NCBI GenBank assembly: GCA_965242595.1
Contig: OZ251464.1
Coordinates: 248,001 to 312,000 of the forward strand
Source: SP197 sp965242595
Lineage (GTDB): Bacteria > Pseudomonadota > Alphaproteobacteria > SP197
DNA length: 64,000 nucleotides
Reading direction: 5' to 3'
In this document: positions 23,451-32,605 of the stretch, one piece after another
Position numbering within the stretch: position 1 is the stretch's first letter
Layout of the letters: each line of letters opens with the position of its first letter
Position numbers and translations under genes: made by a program
Notes under the pieces: generated by a model
What the model was told of the DNA's origin: nothing
Databases searched by the model: none
What the model saw: the letters and a program-made list of their open reading frames with translations, nothing else

Positions 23451-23478
23451 TTGCCATTCGGGCGGGTGGTGATAGAGT
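23451..23478 (+). promoter_or_regulatory. putative promoter of the sucCD-sucAB-lpd operon
   Basis: TTGCCA (23451-23456) and TAGAGT (23473-23478) are separated by 16 nt, about 43 nt before the sucC GTG. This is the only reasonable sigma70-like pair in the 111-nt gap between cobK and sucC. Each box matches consensus at four positions. Confidence 0.4.
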
Positions 23479-23520
23479 GCGCCCGCCTTCGTCGCGGAAC
23501 GCCGTCCCCGGGGCAATGCC

Positions 23521-24690
23521 GTGAATCTTCACGAATACCAGGCCAAGCAGGTGCTCGCCTCTCACGGCGTGGCGCTGCCGCGCGGCGAAGTGGCGGCGAA
23601 TGGTGGCGAGGCGGCGGCGGCGGCCCGGCGCCTGGGCGGCGCTGTCTGGGCGGTCAAGGCGCAGGTTCATGCCGGGGGGCGCGGCAAGGCGGGCGGCATC
23701 GTCATCTGCCACAGCCCGCAGGAGGTGGAACGCGCCGCCGCCGCCATGATCGGCAGCAGGCTTGTCACCCATCAGAGCGGCGGCGAAGGCCAGCCGGTTG
23801 CCAGGGTCTATGTCGAGGAAGGCGCCGCCATCGCCCGCGAGCTTTATCTGGCGCTGCTGGTCGATCGCGCCAGTGGGCGCGTTGCGGTGGTTGCCTCCAC
23901 CGAGGGCGGCACGGATATCGAACAGGTGGCCGCCGCCACGCCCGAGAACATCGCCACCCTTGCCATCGATCCCGCCACCGGCCTGCGCCCCTTTCATGCC
24001 CGTCTGCTGGCTGCCCGCCTGGGGCTGGGGGATGGCGAGGCGAAACAGGCCCAAACGCTGCTGACGGCCCTCTACCGGGCCTTTCTGGATACGGATGCCA
24101 GCCTGCTGGAGATCAACCCGCTGGCCGTGGCCGAAGACGGCCGTCTGCTGGCGCTGGACTGCAAGCTCAACATCGACGACAACGCGCTTTTCCGCCGCCC
24201 GGAGCTGGCGGCGATGCGCGATGCCGGCCAGGAGGATGCCGCCGAACGCGAAGCCCGCGACATCGGCCTCAATTACATCAGGCTGGACGGCAGCATCGGT
24301 TGCATGGTGAACGGTGCCGGCCTTGCCATGGCGACCATGGATATCTGCAAGCTGGCCGGCGGCGCGCCCGCCAATTTCCTCGATGTCGGCGGCGGCGCCA
24401 GCGGCGACCAGGTGGCGGCGGCCTTCCGCCTGATCGTCGCCGATCCGCGCGTCAAGGCCATCCTGGTCAACATCTTCGGCGGCATCATGCGCTGCGACAC
24501 CATCGCCGAAGGCATTCTGGCCGCCGCCCGCGAACTGGACCTGAAGCTGCCGGTGGTGGTGCGGCTGGAAGGCACCAGGGCCGAGGAGGCGCGCGCGCTG
24601 CTGGCGGCCTCCGGCCTGGCGCTGGAGACCGCCGCCGATCTCGCCGATGCCGCCGCCAAGGCGGTCGCCGCTGCCGGGAGGGCCGGCTGA
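23521..24690 (+). CDS. sucC: succinyl-CoA synthetase, beta subunit
   Basis: ATP-grasp subunit that, with SucD, makes nucleoside triphosphate and succinate from succinyl-CoA in the TCA cycle. The 389-residue protein starts at a GTG (23521) with NLHEYQAKQVLASHGVALP. It has KAQVHAGGRGKAGGI, LLEINPLAV, LDCKLNIDDNALFR and NIFGGIMRCD. The stop shares one base with the sucD start (TGATG). It is the first gene of the sucC-sucD-sucA-sucB-lpd cluster. Confidence 0.95.
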   Translation: MNLHEYQAKQVLASHGVALPRGEVAANGGEAAAAARRLGGAVWAVKAQVHAGGRGKAGGIVICHSPQEVERAAAAMIGSRLVTHQSGGEGQPVARVYVEEGAAIARELYLALLVDRASGRVAVVASTEGGTDIEQVAAATPENIATLAIDPATGLRPFHARLLAARLGLGDGEAKQAQTLLTALYRAFLDTDASLLEINPLAVAEDGRLLALDCKLNIDDNALFRRPELAAMRDAGQEDAAEREARDIGLNYIRLDGSIGCMVNGAGLAMATMDICKLAGGAPANFLDVGGGASGDQVAAAFRLIVADPRVKAILVNIFGGIMRCDTIAEGILAAARELDLKLPVVVRLEGTRAEEARALLAASGLALETAADLADAAAKAVAAAGRAG

Positions 24691-25565
24691 TGGCCGTGCT
24701 GGTGGACTGCAAGACCCGCGTCCTGGTTCAGGGCTTCACGGGCAGAACCGCCACCTTCCATTGTCAACAGGCGCTGGATTACGGCACCCGCATCGTCGGC
24801 GGAGTGACGCCCGGGCGCGGCGGCAGCCGCCATCTGGGCCTGCCGGTCTTCGACAACATGGAACAGGCGGTGGCGGCGACCGGTGCCGATGCCTCCGTGA
24901 TCTATGTGCCGCCGCCCTTCGCGGCCGACGCCATCCTGGAAGCGGCGGCGGCCGGGGTGGCGCTGATCGTCGCCATCACCGAGGGCATCCCGGTGCTGGA
25001 CATGGTGCAGGTGAAACGGGCGCTGGAAGGGGTGCCCTCGCGGCTGGTGGGACCCAACTGCCCCGGCGTTATCACGCCCGATGCCTGCAAGATCGGCATC
25101 ATGCCCGGCCATATCCACCGGCGCGGCCGGGTTGGCATCGTCTCGCGCTCGGGCACGCTGACCTATGAGGGCGTGCATCAGACCACCGCCGCCGGCCTGG
25201 GCCAGAGCACCTGCATCGGCATCGGCGGCGATCCGGTCAACGGCACCGATTTCATCGACTGTCTGGAGATGTTCCTGGCCGACAACAAGACCGAAGGCAT
25301 TTTGATGATCGGCGAGATCGGCGGGGCCGCCGAAGAGGAGGCGGCGGCCTTCTTTGCCCGCAGCCGGCGCCGCAAGCCCATCGCCGGCTTTATCGCCGGG
25401 CAGACGGCCCCGCCCGGGCGCCGCATGGGCCATGCCGGGGCCATCGTTGCCGGCGGCAAGGGGCGGGCCGGCGACAAGATCGAGGCCATGGCCAGCGCCG
25501 GTTTCGTGATGGCCGAATCGCCGGCCGGGCTGGGCGCGGCCATGTTGCAGGCCATGGGCAACTGA
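24690..25565 (+). CDS. sucD: succinyl-CoA synthetase, alpha subunit
   Basis: CoA-binding subunit that is phosphorylated on a histidine during catalysis. The 291-residue product has GFTGRTATFH near the N-terminus, GGVTPGRGGS, VGPNCPGVITP, and the phospho-His motif GHAGAIV near residue 248. The start overlaps the sucC stop by 1 nt. Length and motifs are complete. Confidence 0.95.
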   Translation: MAVLVDCKTRVLVQGFTGRTATFHCQQALDYGTRIVGGVTPGRGGSRHLGLPVFDNMEQAVAATGADASVIYVPPPFAADAILEAAAAGVALIVAITEGIPVLDMVQVKRALEGVPSRLVGPNCPGVITPDACKIGIMPGHIHRRGRVGIVSRSGTLTYEGVHQTTAAGLGQSTCIGIGGDPVNGTDFIDCLEMFLADNKTEGILMIGEIGGAAEEEAAAFFARSRRRKPIAGFIAGQTAPPGRRMGHAGAIVAGGKGRAGDKIEAMASAGFVMAESPAGLGAAMLQAMGN

Positions 25566-25580
25566 AGCGGGGGCATCGCC

Positions 25581-28499
25581 ATGGGACAGCAGGCAGACGA
25601 ACTCTCCTTCCTCCACGGCGTCAATGCCGGCTATCTGGCCGAACTCCACGCCCGCTACAAGAGCGACCCCGGCGCCGTGGATGCGGCCTGGCGGGCCATG
25701 TTCGACGATCTGGGCGACGACGAGGCGGCCGTGCTGGCGGAACTGGCCCCGGCGCGCGCCGCCCGCCAGGTGCAGGATCTCGACGACCAGCCCGAAGGCT
25801 ACGGCTTTCCGTCCGGCGGCAACGGCCAGGCTGGCGGCCCCGCGCCTGCGGCCCCGCACCCGTCCTGGGCGCCGGCGCCCGGCAGCCGCGAATCGGTGGC
25901 CGAGTTTGCGCTTGCCCGCGACAGCATCCGCATCCTGATGATGATTCGCGCCTTCCGCGTGCGCGGCCATCTTGCCGCCCGCCTCGACCCGCTGGAGATC
26001 GACGGCGACCGCCACCACCCCGAGCTCGATCCCCGCAGCTATGGCTTTACCGAGGAGGATCACGGGCGCGAGTTCTTCGTGGATGGCGTGCTGGGTTTTC
26101 AGCGCGCCACCCTGAAGCAGATTCTGGCGGCGGCCCGCAAGACCTATTGCGGCACCATCGGCGTGGAGTTCATGCACATCCAGAGCCCGGAGGAGAAATC
26201 CTGGATTCAGCGCAAGATGGAAGGCACCCGCGCCGATGCCGAACTGGGGCCGGAAGAGAAGAAGCGCGTGCTGTCCGAGATCTATCGCTCCGAGGGTTTC
26301 GAACGCTTTCTGTCGGTCAAATATCCGGGCTCCAAGCGTTTCTCGCTGGAGGGCGCGGAGAGCACCATCGCCGCCATGGAAACCATCATCCGCACCGCCG
26401 CCCATCACGGTGTGGAGGACATCGTGCTGGGCATGCCCCATCGCGGGCGCCTCAACGTGCTGACCAACGTCATGGCCAAATCCTTCGCCCAGGTGTTTTC
26501 GGAATTCCAGGGCGAGGCCAGCCATCCCGACGCGGTGCAGGGTTCCGGCGATGTCAAATACCATCTCGGCACCTCGTCGGACCGGGACGTCGCCGACCAC
26601 CGCTGGATGCACCTTTCGCTCACCGCCAATCCCTCCCATCTGGAGGCGGTCAACCCGGTGGTGGAAGGCAAGGTGCGCGCCAAGCAGGCGATGATCGACG
26701 ATGGCGAACGCAAGCGGGTGATGGCCATATTGCTGCACGGCGATGCTGCCTTTGCCGGCCAGGGGCTGGTGGCGGAGACCTTCGGCATGTCGGAGCTGCG
26801 CGGCTACAAGACCGGTGGCACCGTCCATGTGGTCGTCAACAACCAGATCGGCTTTACCACCAGCCCGCGCTTCTCGCGCTCTTCGCCCTATCCCAGCGAT
26901 GTAGCGAAGATGGTGGCTGCGCCGATCTTCCACGCCAATGGCGACGATCCGGAGGCGGTGGTTCATGTCGCCAAGCTGGCCACCAAATTCCGCCAGGAAT
27001 TCGGGCGCGACGTGGTGATCGACATTTTCTGCTATCGCCGCCACGGCCACAATGAGGGCGACGAGCCGGCGTTCACGCAGCCGGTCATGTATCGCAAGAT
27101 CGCCGGGCATCCGACGGTGCGTCAGCTCTACACGGAACGGCTGGTGGACGAAGGTGTCGTCACCCGGGCCGAGGCCGAGCGCATGATGCAGGATTTCAAC
27201 GCCCATCTGGAAAAGGACCACCAGGCCTCCCACAACTACAAATCCAACAAGGTGGACTGGTTGGAGGGCGTATGGTCCGGGCTGGAGGTGGCCGAACGCG
27301 GCGGCGCCAGACGCGGCAAGACCGCTGTCACCGAAGACGAGTTGAAAACGGTAGGGCGCGCGGTCTCCGGCTATCCCGAAACCTTCAACATTCACCGGCG
27401 GCTGAAGCGCATCCTCGATCAGCGCCGCGAGGCGATCGAAAACGGGCGCAACATCGATTGGGCGACGGCCGAGGCGCTGGCCTTCGGCACCCTGCTTTAC
27501 GAAGGCGCCCATGTGCGGCTTTCCGGCCAGGATTGCGGGCGCGGCACCTTCAGCCAGCGCCACAGCGTGCTGGTCGACCAGATGACGGAGGAACGCTACA
27601 CGCCGCTCAACCGCATCGCCCCCGGCCAGCAGGGCCGTTTCGAGGTCATCGACAGCATGCTCTCGGAGGCCTGCATCCTGGGCTTCGAATACGGTTACAG
27701 CCTCGCCGATCCCAACACCCTGGTGCTGTGGGAAGCCCAGTTCGGCGATTTCGCCAATGGCGCCCAGGTGATCGTCGATCAGTTTCTAAGCGCGGGCGAA
27801 AGCAAATGGTTCCGCATGTCGGGCTTGGTGATGCTGCTCCCCCACGGTTTCGAAGGCCAGGGGCCGGAGCACAGCTCGGCCAGGCCGGAGCGCTATCTGC
27901 AACTCGCCGCCGAGGACAACCTCCAGATCGCGAATTGCACCACGCCGGCCTCCTATTTCCACCTCCTGCGCCGGCAGATGAAGCGCAAGTTCCGCAAACC
28001 GCTGATCGTCATGACGCCCAAGGGCCTGCTGCGCCACCGGCGCTGTGTTTCGGCGGCCGACGAGTTCACCGGCACCACCCAGTTCCACCGCAGCCTGTGG
28101 GAGCTCGACGACGCCGGGCGCGGCGCCCAGATGCGGCGGGTGATCCTGTGCACTGGCCGGGTCTATTACGACCTGATCGACCGCCGCGACGAATTGGGGC
28201 TGAAGGATGTCACCTTCATCCGTCTGGAACAGCTGGCGCCTTTCCCGCTGGATGCGCTGCAGGAGGCGGTAAGCCACTACCCGAATGCCGAGTTCGTGTG
28301 GTGCCAGGAAGAACCGCGCAACATGGGCGCCTGGAACTTCGTGCGCGACAAGATCGAACAGGCGATGGAGGCCGGCGCGCTGAAGATGCAATTGCCGCGC
28401 TATGTCGGCCGTCCCGAGGCGGCGTCGCCTGCCTCCGGCTTCGTGCGCGTCCACGAGCGCGAGCAGGCGGCCCTGGTCGCCGAGGCGCTGGCCGCCTGA
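25581..28499 (+). CDS. sucA: 2-oxoglutarate dehydrogenase E1
   Basis: Thiamine-diphosphate enzyme that decarboxylates 2-oxoglutarate and reductively succinylates the E2 lipoyl group. The 972-residue protein has the N-terminal segment LSFLHGVNAGYLAELHARY that recruits E2. It also has the SVKYPGSKRFSLEGAES block, GMPHRGRLNVL, and the ThDP region GDAAFAGQGLV...VVNNQIGFTT. The C-terminal transketolase-like half includes LPHGFEGQGPEHSSARPER. The order with sucB and lpd downstream indicates one operon for the whole complex. Confidence 0.96.
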   Translation: MGQQADELSFLHGVNAGYLAELHARYKSDPGAVDAAWRAMFDDLGDDEAAVLAELAPARAARQVQDLDDQPEGYGFPSGGNGQAGGPAPAAPHPSWAPAPGSRESVAEFALARDSIRILMMIRAFRVRGHLAARLDPLEIDGDRHHPELDPRSYGFTEEDHGREFFVDGVLGFQRATLKQILAAARKTYCGTIGVEFMHIQSPEEKSWIQRKMEGTRADAELGPEEKKRVLSEIYRSEGFERFLSVKYPGSKRFSLEGAESTIAAMETIIRTAAHHGVEDIVLGMPHRGRLNVLTNVMAKSFAQVFSEFQGEASHPDAVQGSGDVKYHLGTSSDRDVADHRWMHLSLTANPSHLEAVNPVVEGKVRAKQAMIDDGERKRVMAILLHGDAAFAGQGLVAETFGMSELRGYKTGGTVHVVVNNQIGFTTSPRFSRSSPYPSDVAKMVAAPIFHANGDDPEAVVHVAKLATKFRQEFGRDVVIDIFCYRRHGHNEGDEPAFTQPVMYRKIAGHPTVRQLYTERLVDEGVVTRAEAERMMQDFNAHLEKDHQASHNYKSNKVDWLEGVWSGLEVAERGGARRGKTAVTEDELKTVGRAVSGYPETFNIHRRLKRILDQRREAIENGRNIDWATAEALAFGTLLYEGAHVRLSGQDCGRGTFSQRHSVLVDQMTEERYTPLNRIAPGQQGRFEVIDSMLSEACILGFEYGYSLADPNTLVLWEAQFGDFANGAQVIVDQFLSAGESKWFRMSGLVMLLPHGFEGQGPEHSSARPERYLQLAAEDNLQIANCTTPASYFHLLRRQMKRKFRKPLIVMTPKGLLRHRRCVSAADEFTGTTQFHRSLWELDDAGRGAQMRRVILCTGRVYYDLIDRRDELGLKDVTFIRLEQLAPFPLDALQEAVSHYPNAEFVWCQEEPRNMGAWNFVRDKIEQAMEAGALKMQLPRYVGRPEAASPASGFVRVHEREQAALVAEALAA

Positions 28500-28527
28500 A
28501 CGCCCCCGACCTGCGAGGAAGGCTGCC

Positions 28528-29748
28528 ATGACGGTTCCGATCATCGTGCCCCAGCTGGGCGAATCGATCACCGAGGCAACGGTGGCCTCCTGGCGGCGCC
28601 AGGCCGGCGAGCGCGTCGCCCGCGACGAGCCGCTGGTGGAGCTGGAGACCGACAAGGCCACCATGGAGGTCTATGCCCCGGCCGCCGGCGTGCTGGCCCA
28701 GGTGATGGTGGGCGAGGGCGAGGATGTCGCCATCGGGGCGGTGCTGGCTGTGCTGGAAGAGGAAGACGCCGCCGCCCCCCAGGCCCCACAGCCATCCGCC
28801 GCCGCGCCGCCAGCCGCCCCACCGCCGCTCTCGCCCGCCGTGCGCCGCCTGGTCGCAGAGCACGGCCTCGATGCCGCCGCCATCGCCGGCAGCGGCAAGG
28901 GCGGGCGCCTGTTGAAGGCCGATGTGCTCGCCCATCTGGAGGCTGCCGCCCCCCAGGCCCCGCCGCCATCCGCTGCCGCGCCGCCGCTCTCGCCCGCCGC
29001 TGCCCCCCGTGCGCGCGCCGCCATCGCGCCCAGCCCGCCGGATGCCCAAGGGCGCGAGCAGCGGGTGCCCATGACGCGCCTGCGGCGGCGCATCGCCGAG
29101 CGGCTGAAGGCGGCCCAGGACACGGCCGCCATGCTCACCACCTTCAACGAGGTGGATATGTCGGCGGTGATCGCCGCCCGGCGCCACTACCGCGAGCGTT
29201 TCGAGAAAAAGCACGGCATCCGTCTGGGCTTCATGCCCTTCTTCGTGCGCGCCGTCGTGCAGGCGCTGAAGGACATCCCGGCGGTCAACGCCGAGATCGC
29301 CGGCGACCAGATCGTCTATAAGCGCTATTACCATATCGGCGTGGCGGTCAGCGCGCCCCAGGGCCTGGTGGTGCCGGTGCTGCGCGATGCCGACGGCCTT
29401 TCCTTCGCCGCCATCGAAAAGGCCATCGCCGCCTTCGCGGCCAAGGCGCGCGACGGCCGCCTCGTCCCCGACGACCTTACCGGCGGCACCTTCACCGTCT
29501 CCAATGGCGGCATTTTCGGCTCGCTGATGTCCACCCCTATCCTCAATCCGCCGCAATCGGGCATCCTGGGCATGCACAAGGTGCAGGAACGGCCGGTGGC
29601 GCTGGCCGGCGACATCGTGGCCCGGCCGATGATGTATCTGGCGCTTTCCTACGACCATCGCATCGTCGATGGGCGCGAGGCGGTCACCTTCCTGGTCGCC
29701 GTCAAAAACGCCATCGAAGACCCGCAGCGCCTGCTGCTGGAGGTCTGA
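28528..29748 (+). CDS. sucB: dihydrolipoamide succinyltransferase (OGDH E2)
   Basis: Core of the 2-oxoglutarate dehydrogenase complex. The 406-residue protein has one lipoyl domain (ETDKATMEV, lipoyl-Lys near residue 43). A peripheral-subunit-binding domain follows (LSPAVRRLVAEHGLD...GKGGRLLKADVLAHL). The catalytic domain ends with SYDHRIVDGREAVTF. The two Ala/Pro linkers on either side of the binding domain are near copies of each other, at DNA about 28770-28840 and 28944-29003. It sits 28 nt after sucA and 23 nt before lpd. Confidence 0.95.
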   Translation: MTVPIIVPQLGESITEATVASWRRQAGERVARDEPLVELETDKATMEVYAPAAGVLAQVMVGEGEDVAIGAVLAVLEEEDAAAPQAPQPSAAAPPAAPPPLSPAVRRLVAEHGLDAAAIAGSGKGGRLLKADVLAHLEAAAPQAPPPSAAAPPLSPAAAPRARAAIAPSPPDAQGREQRVPMTRLRRRIAERLKAAQDTAAMLTTFNEVDMSAVIAARRHYRERFEKKHGIRLGFMPFFVRAVVQALKDIPAVNAEIAGDQIVYKRYYHIGVAVSAPQGLVVPVLRDADGLSFAAIEKAIAAFAAKARDGRLVPDDLTGGTFTVSNGGIFGSLMSTPILNPPQSGILGMHKVQERPVALAGDIVARPMMYLALSYDHRIVDGREAVTFLVAVKNAIEDPQRLLLEV

Positions 29749-29771
29749 CAGGGCTAAGGCAGGAGGGCGCC

Positions 29772-31172
29772 ATGGCGGCAGCGGATTACGATGTGGCGGT
29801 GATCGGCGCCGGGCCGGGCGGCTATGTCTGCGCCATCCGCTGCGCCCAGCTGGGCCTGAAAACAGCCTGCATCGATCGCCGCCCCGCCCCCGGCGGCACC
29901 TGCCTCAACATCGGCTGCATCCCGTCGAAGGCGCTGCTGCAATCTTCCGAGCTGTGGCAAGAGGCGCAGAGCAATCTCGCCGGCCACGGCATCCGCATCG
30001 CCGGCGCAAAGCTGGACCTGGCGGCGATGATGGCGCGCAAAGACAAGGTGGTCGCCACCCTCACCAAGGGCGTCGCCGGCCTGCTGAAGAAGAACGGGGT
30101 GGATTATGTCGCCGGCCAGGCCCGCCTGCTGGGCGGCGGCGCCATCGATGTGGCCGGGCGTCGCCTGGCGGCGGCCCATATCGTCGTCGCCACCGGTTCC
30201 GAGGCCGCCTCGCTCCCCGGCATCGCCATCGATGAAAAGCGCATCCTGTCCTCCACCGGCGCCCTGGCGCTCTCCCGGGCGCCGCGCCGCCTGGCGGTGA
30301 TCGGCGGCGGCTATATCGGGCTGGAGCTGGGTTCCGTCTGGCAGCGGTTGGGGAGCGAGGTGACAGTGGTGGAATTCCTGGATCGCATCGCCGCCGGCAT
30401 GGATGGTGAAATCGCCCGCCATCTGAAACGCAGCCTGGAAAAACAAGGCATCGCCTTCCGCCTGGGCCGGTCGCTGGCCGCGCTGGAAAAGGAAGGCGCC
30501 GGCCTGAAGCTCACCCTGGCACCGGCCGGCAAAAAGGGCGGCCAGGGCGAGCAGCTGGCCTGCGATGCCGTGCTGATGGCGGTAGGCCGCCGCCCCCACA
30601 CCGCCGGCCTGGGCCTGGAACAGGCGGGGGTGGCGTGCGACGAAGGGGGCCGCATCGCGGTCGATGGCCGCTTCGCCACCGCCGCAAAGGGCATCTTCGC
30701 CATCGGCGATTGCGTGGCCGGGCCGATGCTGGCCCACAAGGCGGAAGAGGAAGGCATCGCCGTGGCCGAAAACATCGCCGGGCGAACGGGCCATGTGAAC
30801 TATGGCACCATCCCGGGCGTCGTCTATACCGAGCCCGAGGCGGCCCAGCTGGGCAAAACCGAGGAAGAGCTGAAGGCCGAAGGCAAAGCCTATGCCACCG
30901 GGCGCTTCGCCATGCTGGCCAACAGCCGCGCCCGTGCCGCCGGCAAAACCCAGGGCATGGTGAAGGTGCTGGCCGACGCCAACAGCGACCGGGTGCTGGG
31001 CGTCCACATCCTGGGCCCGGCGGCGGGCGAGCTCATCGCCGCCGCCGCCATCGCCATGGAATTCGGCGCCTCGGCCGAAGACATAGCCCGCACCTGCCAC
31101 GCCCATCCCACCTATTCCGAAGCCCTGCGCGAAGCCGCCCTGGACGTGGCCGGGCGGGCGGTGCATGGGTGA
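29772..31172 (+). CDS. lpd: dihydrolipoamide dehydrogenase (E3)
   Basis: Flavoprotein that reoxidises the lipoyl groups of the 2-oxoglutarate complex using NAD. The 466-residue protein has the FAD motif VIGAGPGGYVCAIRCAQLG, the redox disulfide GGTCLNIGCIPSK (C-x4-C), the NAD motif VIGGGYIGLELGSVW, and the C-terminal His-Glu pair in HAHPTYSEAL. It is the last gene of the suc operon and is convergent with an AT-rich gene 23 nt beyond. Confidence 0.95.
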   Translation: MAAADYDVAVIGAGPGGYVCAIRCAQLGLKTACIDRRPAPGGTCLNIGCIPSKALLQSSELWQEAQSNLAGHGIRIAGAKLDLAAMMARKDKVVATLTKGVAGLLKKNGVDYVAGQARLLGGGAIDVAGRRLAAAHIVVATGSEAASLPGIAIDEKRILSSTGALALSRAPRRLAVIGGGYIGLELGSVWQRLGSEVTVVEFLDRIAAGMDGEIARHLKRSLEKQGIAFRLGRSLAALEKEGAGLKLTLAPAGKKGGQGEQLACDAVLMAVGRRPHTAGLGLEQAGVACDEGGRIAVDGRFATAAKGIFAIGDCVAGPMLAHKAEEEGIAVAENIAGRTGHVNYGTIPGVVYTEPEAAQLGKTEEELKAEGKAYATGRFAMLANSRARAAGKTQGMVKVLADANSDRVLGVHILGPAAGELIAAAAIAMEFGASAEDIARTCHAHPTYSEALREAALDVAGRAVHG

Positions 31173-31195
31173 GGGGAGGGCGTATCCGCAATCGC

Positions 31196-32440
31196 CTAAA
31201 ACTCTTCTCCCCATGCTGCGAGGACAGGAGTTAATGATTTGACGATATCCCGTTCAAGTTCTTCTTTCTTCTCTAGCTCGATGACCTCTTCAAGACTCCA
31301 GCGCCGCCACATTTGAAATCCTGGAATGAGATTGGCATGTTTGCGCCCGGTCGAAAAAAACTCCCTATCAATGTCTGATCTATTGTTCGAGCTTATAAGT
31401 TGGTTGGGCTCCAGCCTATCAAGCAGCGAAAGAAGCTCTTTCTGAACATCATGCTGCCTAATCAAGTCTTGAGAGTCGTGAAAGTAATCAAGATAATGTT
31501 CGATATCCAATTTACATTCTGCCCAAACAAGGTGTCTTTGAATGTGAGAGAAAACAAGGTGTGGTCCTATATGCCATCCTCCGTTGCAAAGGTTTAGGAA
31601 GTTGTCTTTATTGATATTCTTGTAAAAATTTCTAGCTTGCCCAACTGTGTTGGCTGGCCATACGCAAAGCTCGAGATGTGAAACACTGTCACTGGGATAG
31701 AAGTAGATTCTTTCCGCAATCTTCCCGTGTCGCCTCAGATGTCCTCCCGCATCTTCCACGCCAGTTCCGAGTTTAGCTAGCGATCCGACCAAAAGTGTAA
31801 TTCGTCGCTCCAATGCTGCCTGCTTTCCATCACAAAGCTTAAAAGTCCTGTATGGGCTCAATTCAGGGTGAGACTTATCCATAAATGACAAGAAGTTGGA
31901 GACAAGTTGTCGGCTCGTATAAGACGATATACCAGACTTAGCATATTGAAGCATGCTTTCCAGGATCTCCGGCCATTCCATGACAATTGCTGTATCGTGA
32001 AGTTTCACCTGATCTAGATCTTCTTTCGAAAGTTCTGAAAGTGAACAACGACTGGGTGACAATTGTTCCTCCCACACATTGCCGTGATGGAGTTTATTTT
32101 CAATTATCAGAGTCAAACCATTTGAATACTCGATTACCCCATCATACACGGCAACACGGCCCGACCACGCAATTGGGATGGCGTTTTTCAAAGTCTCATC
32201 CGTCAAAAGAACCGAAGCGAGAAACTCGGGAAACTTTTCCATATGTCGCGTTTGAGTAAGGATATTCGCCTCATCCCATGGTGCAGTTAAATCAAAGCCT
32301 GTCCTCTTGCAGATACGATCATGGAGAAGCCGTTGCAAAAATATATCATGTTTCAAAATTACAAGAAATGCCCACGTCAAACGATCTTCGTGTTCATCGC
32401 CCTTGTTATCGAATGGATTGAAAATGTGAATTCGTTCCAT
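31196..32440 (-). CDS. PD-(D/E)XK-nuclease-like protein of unknown function, AT-rich island
   Basis: A 414-residue protein with no named family recognised. The N-terminus has a conserved-looking acidic helix (KGDEHEDRLTWAFLVIL, residues 13-29). Residues 100-116 read D-x13-E-N-K (VYD...LIIENK), the usual spacing and hydrophobic strand of a PD-(D/E)XK active site. The rest is a mixed alpha/beta region with no signal or membrane segment. A C-terminal acidic coiled-coil-like helix is visible (LEEVIELEKKEELERD). The gene is strikingly AT-richer than everything around it and sits alone between lpd and xerC. An AAGGA ribosome site precedes the ATG. A defence or mobile-element nuclease is the most likely reading, by inference. 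Confidence 0.65.
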   Translation of the reverse strand: MERIHIFNPFDNKGDEHEDRLTWAFLVILKHDIFLQRLLHDRICKRTGFDLTAPWDEANILTQTRHMEKFPEFLASVLLTDETLKNAIPIAWSGRVAVYDGVIEYSNGLTLIIENKLHHGNVWEEQLSPSRCSLSELSKEDLDQVKLHDTAIVMEWPEILESMLQYAKSGISSYTSRQLVSNFLSFMDKSHPELSPYRTFKLCDGKQAALERRITLLVGSLAKLGTGVEDAGGHLRRHGKIAERIYFYPSDSVSHLELCVWPANTVGQARNFYKNINKDNFLNLCNGGWHIGPHLVFSHIQRHLVWAECKLDIEHYLDYFHDSQDLIRQHDVQKELLSLLDRLEPNQLISSNNRSDIDREFFSTGRKHANLIPGFQMWRRWSLEEVIELEKKEELERDIVKSLTPVLAAWGEEF

Positions 32441-32605
32441 GGTTGTTTTTCCTTATGAATTCCAGGCTATCCTACAGCTTACGTCACTAGTCGCCAGCAC
32501 GAGCAGGGCGGCAGATAAGCTTGGTCATCGCACTCGCCCTATGGAAAGGCCACCGTGGCACGCCCTGCATGGCAAGTCAATGCCCCCTTCACGGCATAGC
32601 GGCCG

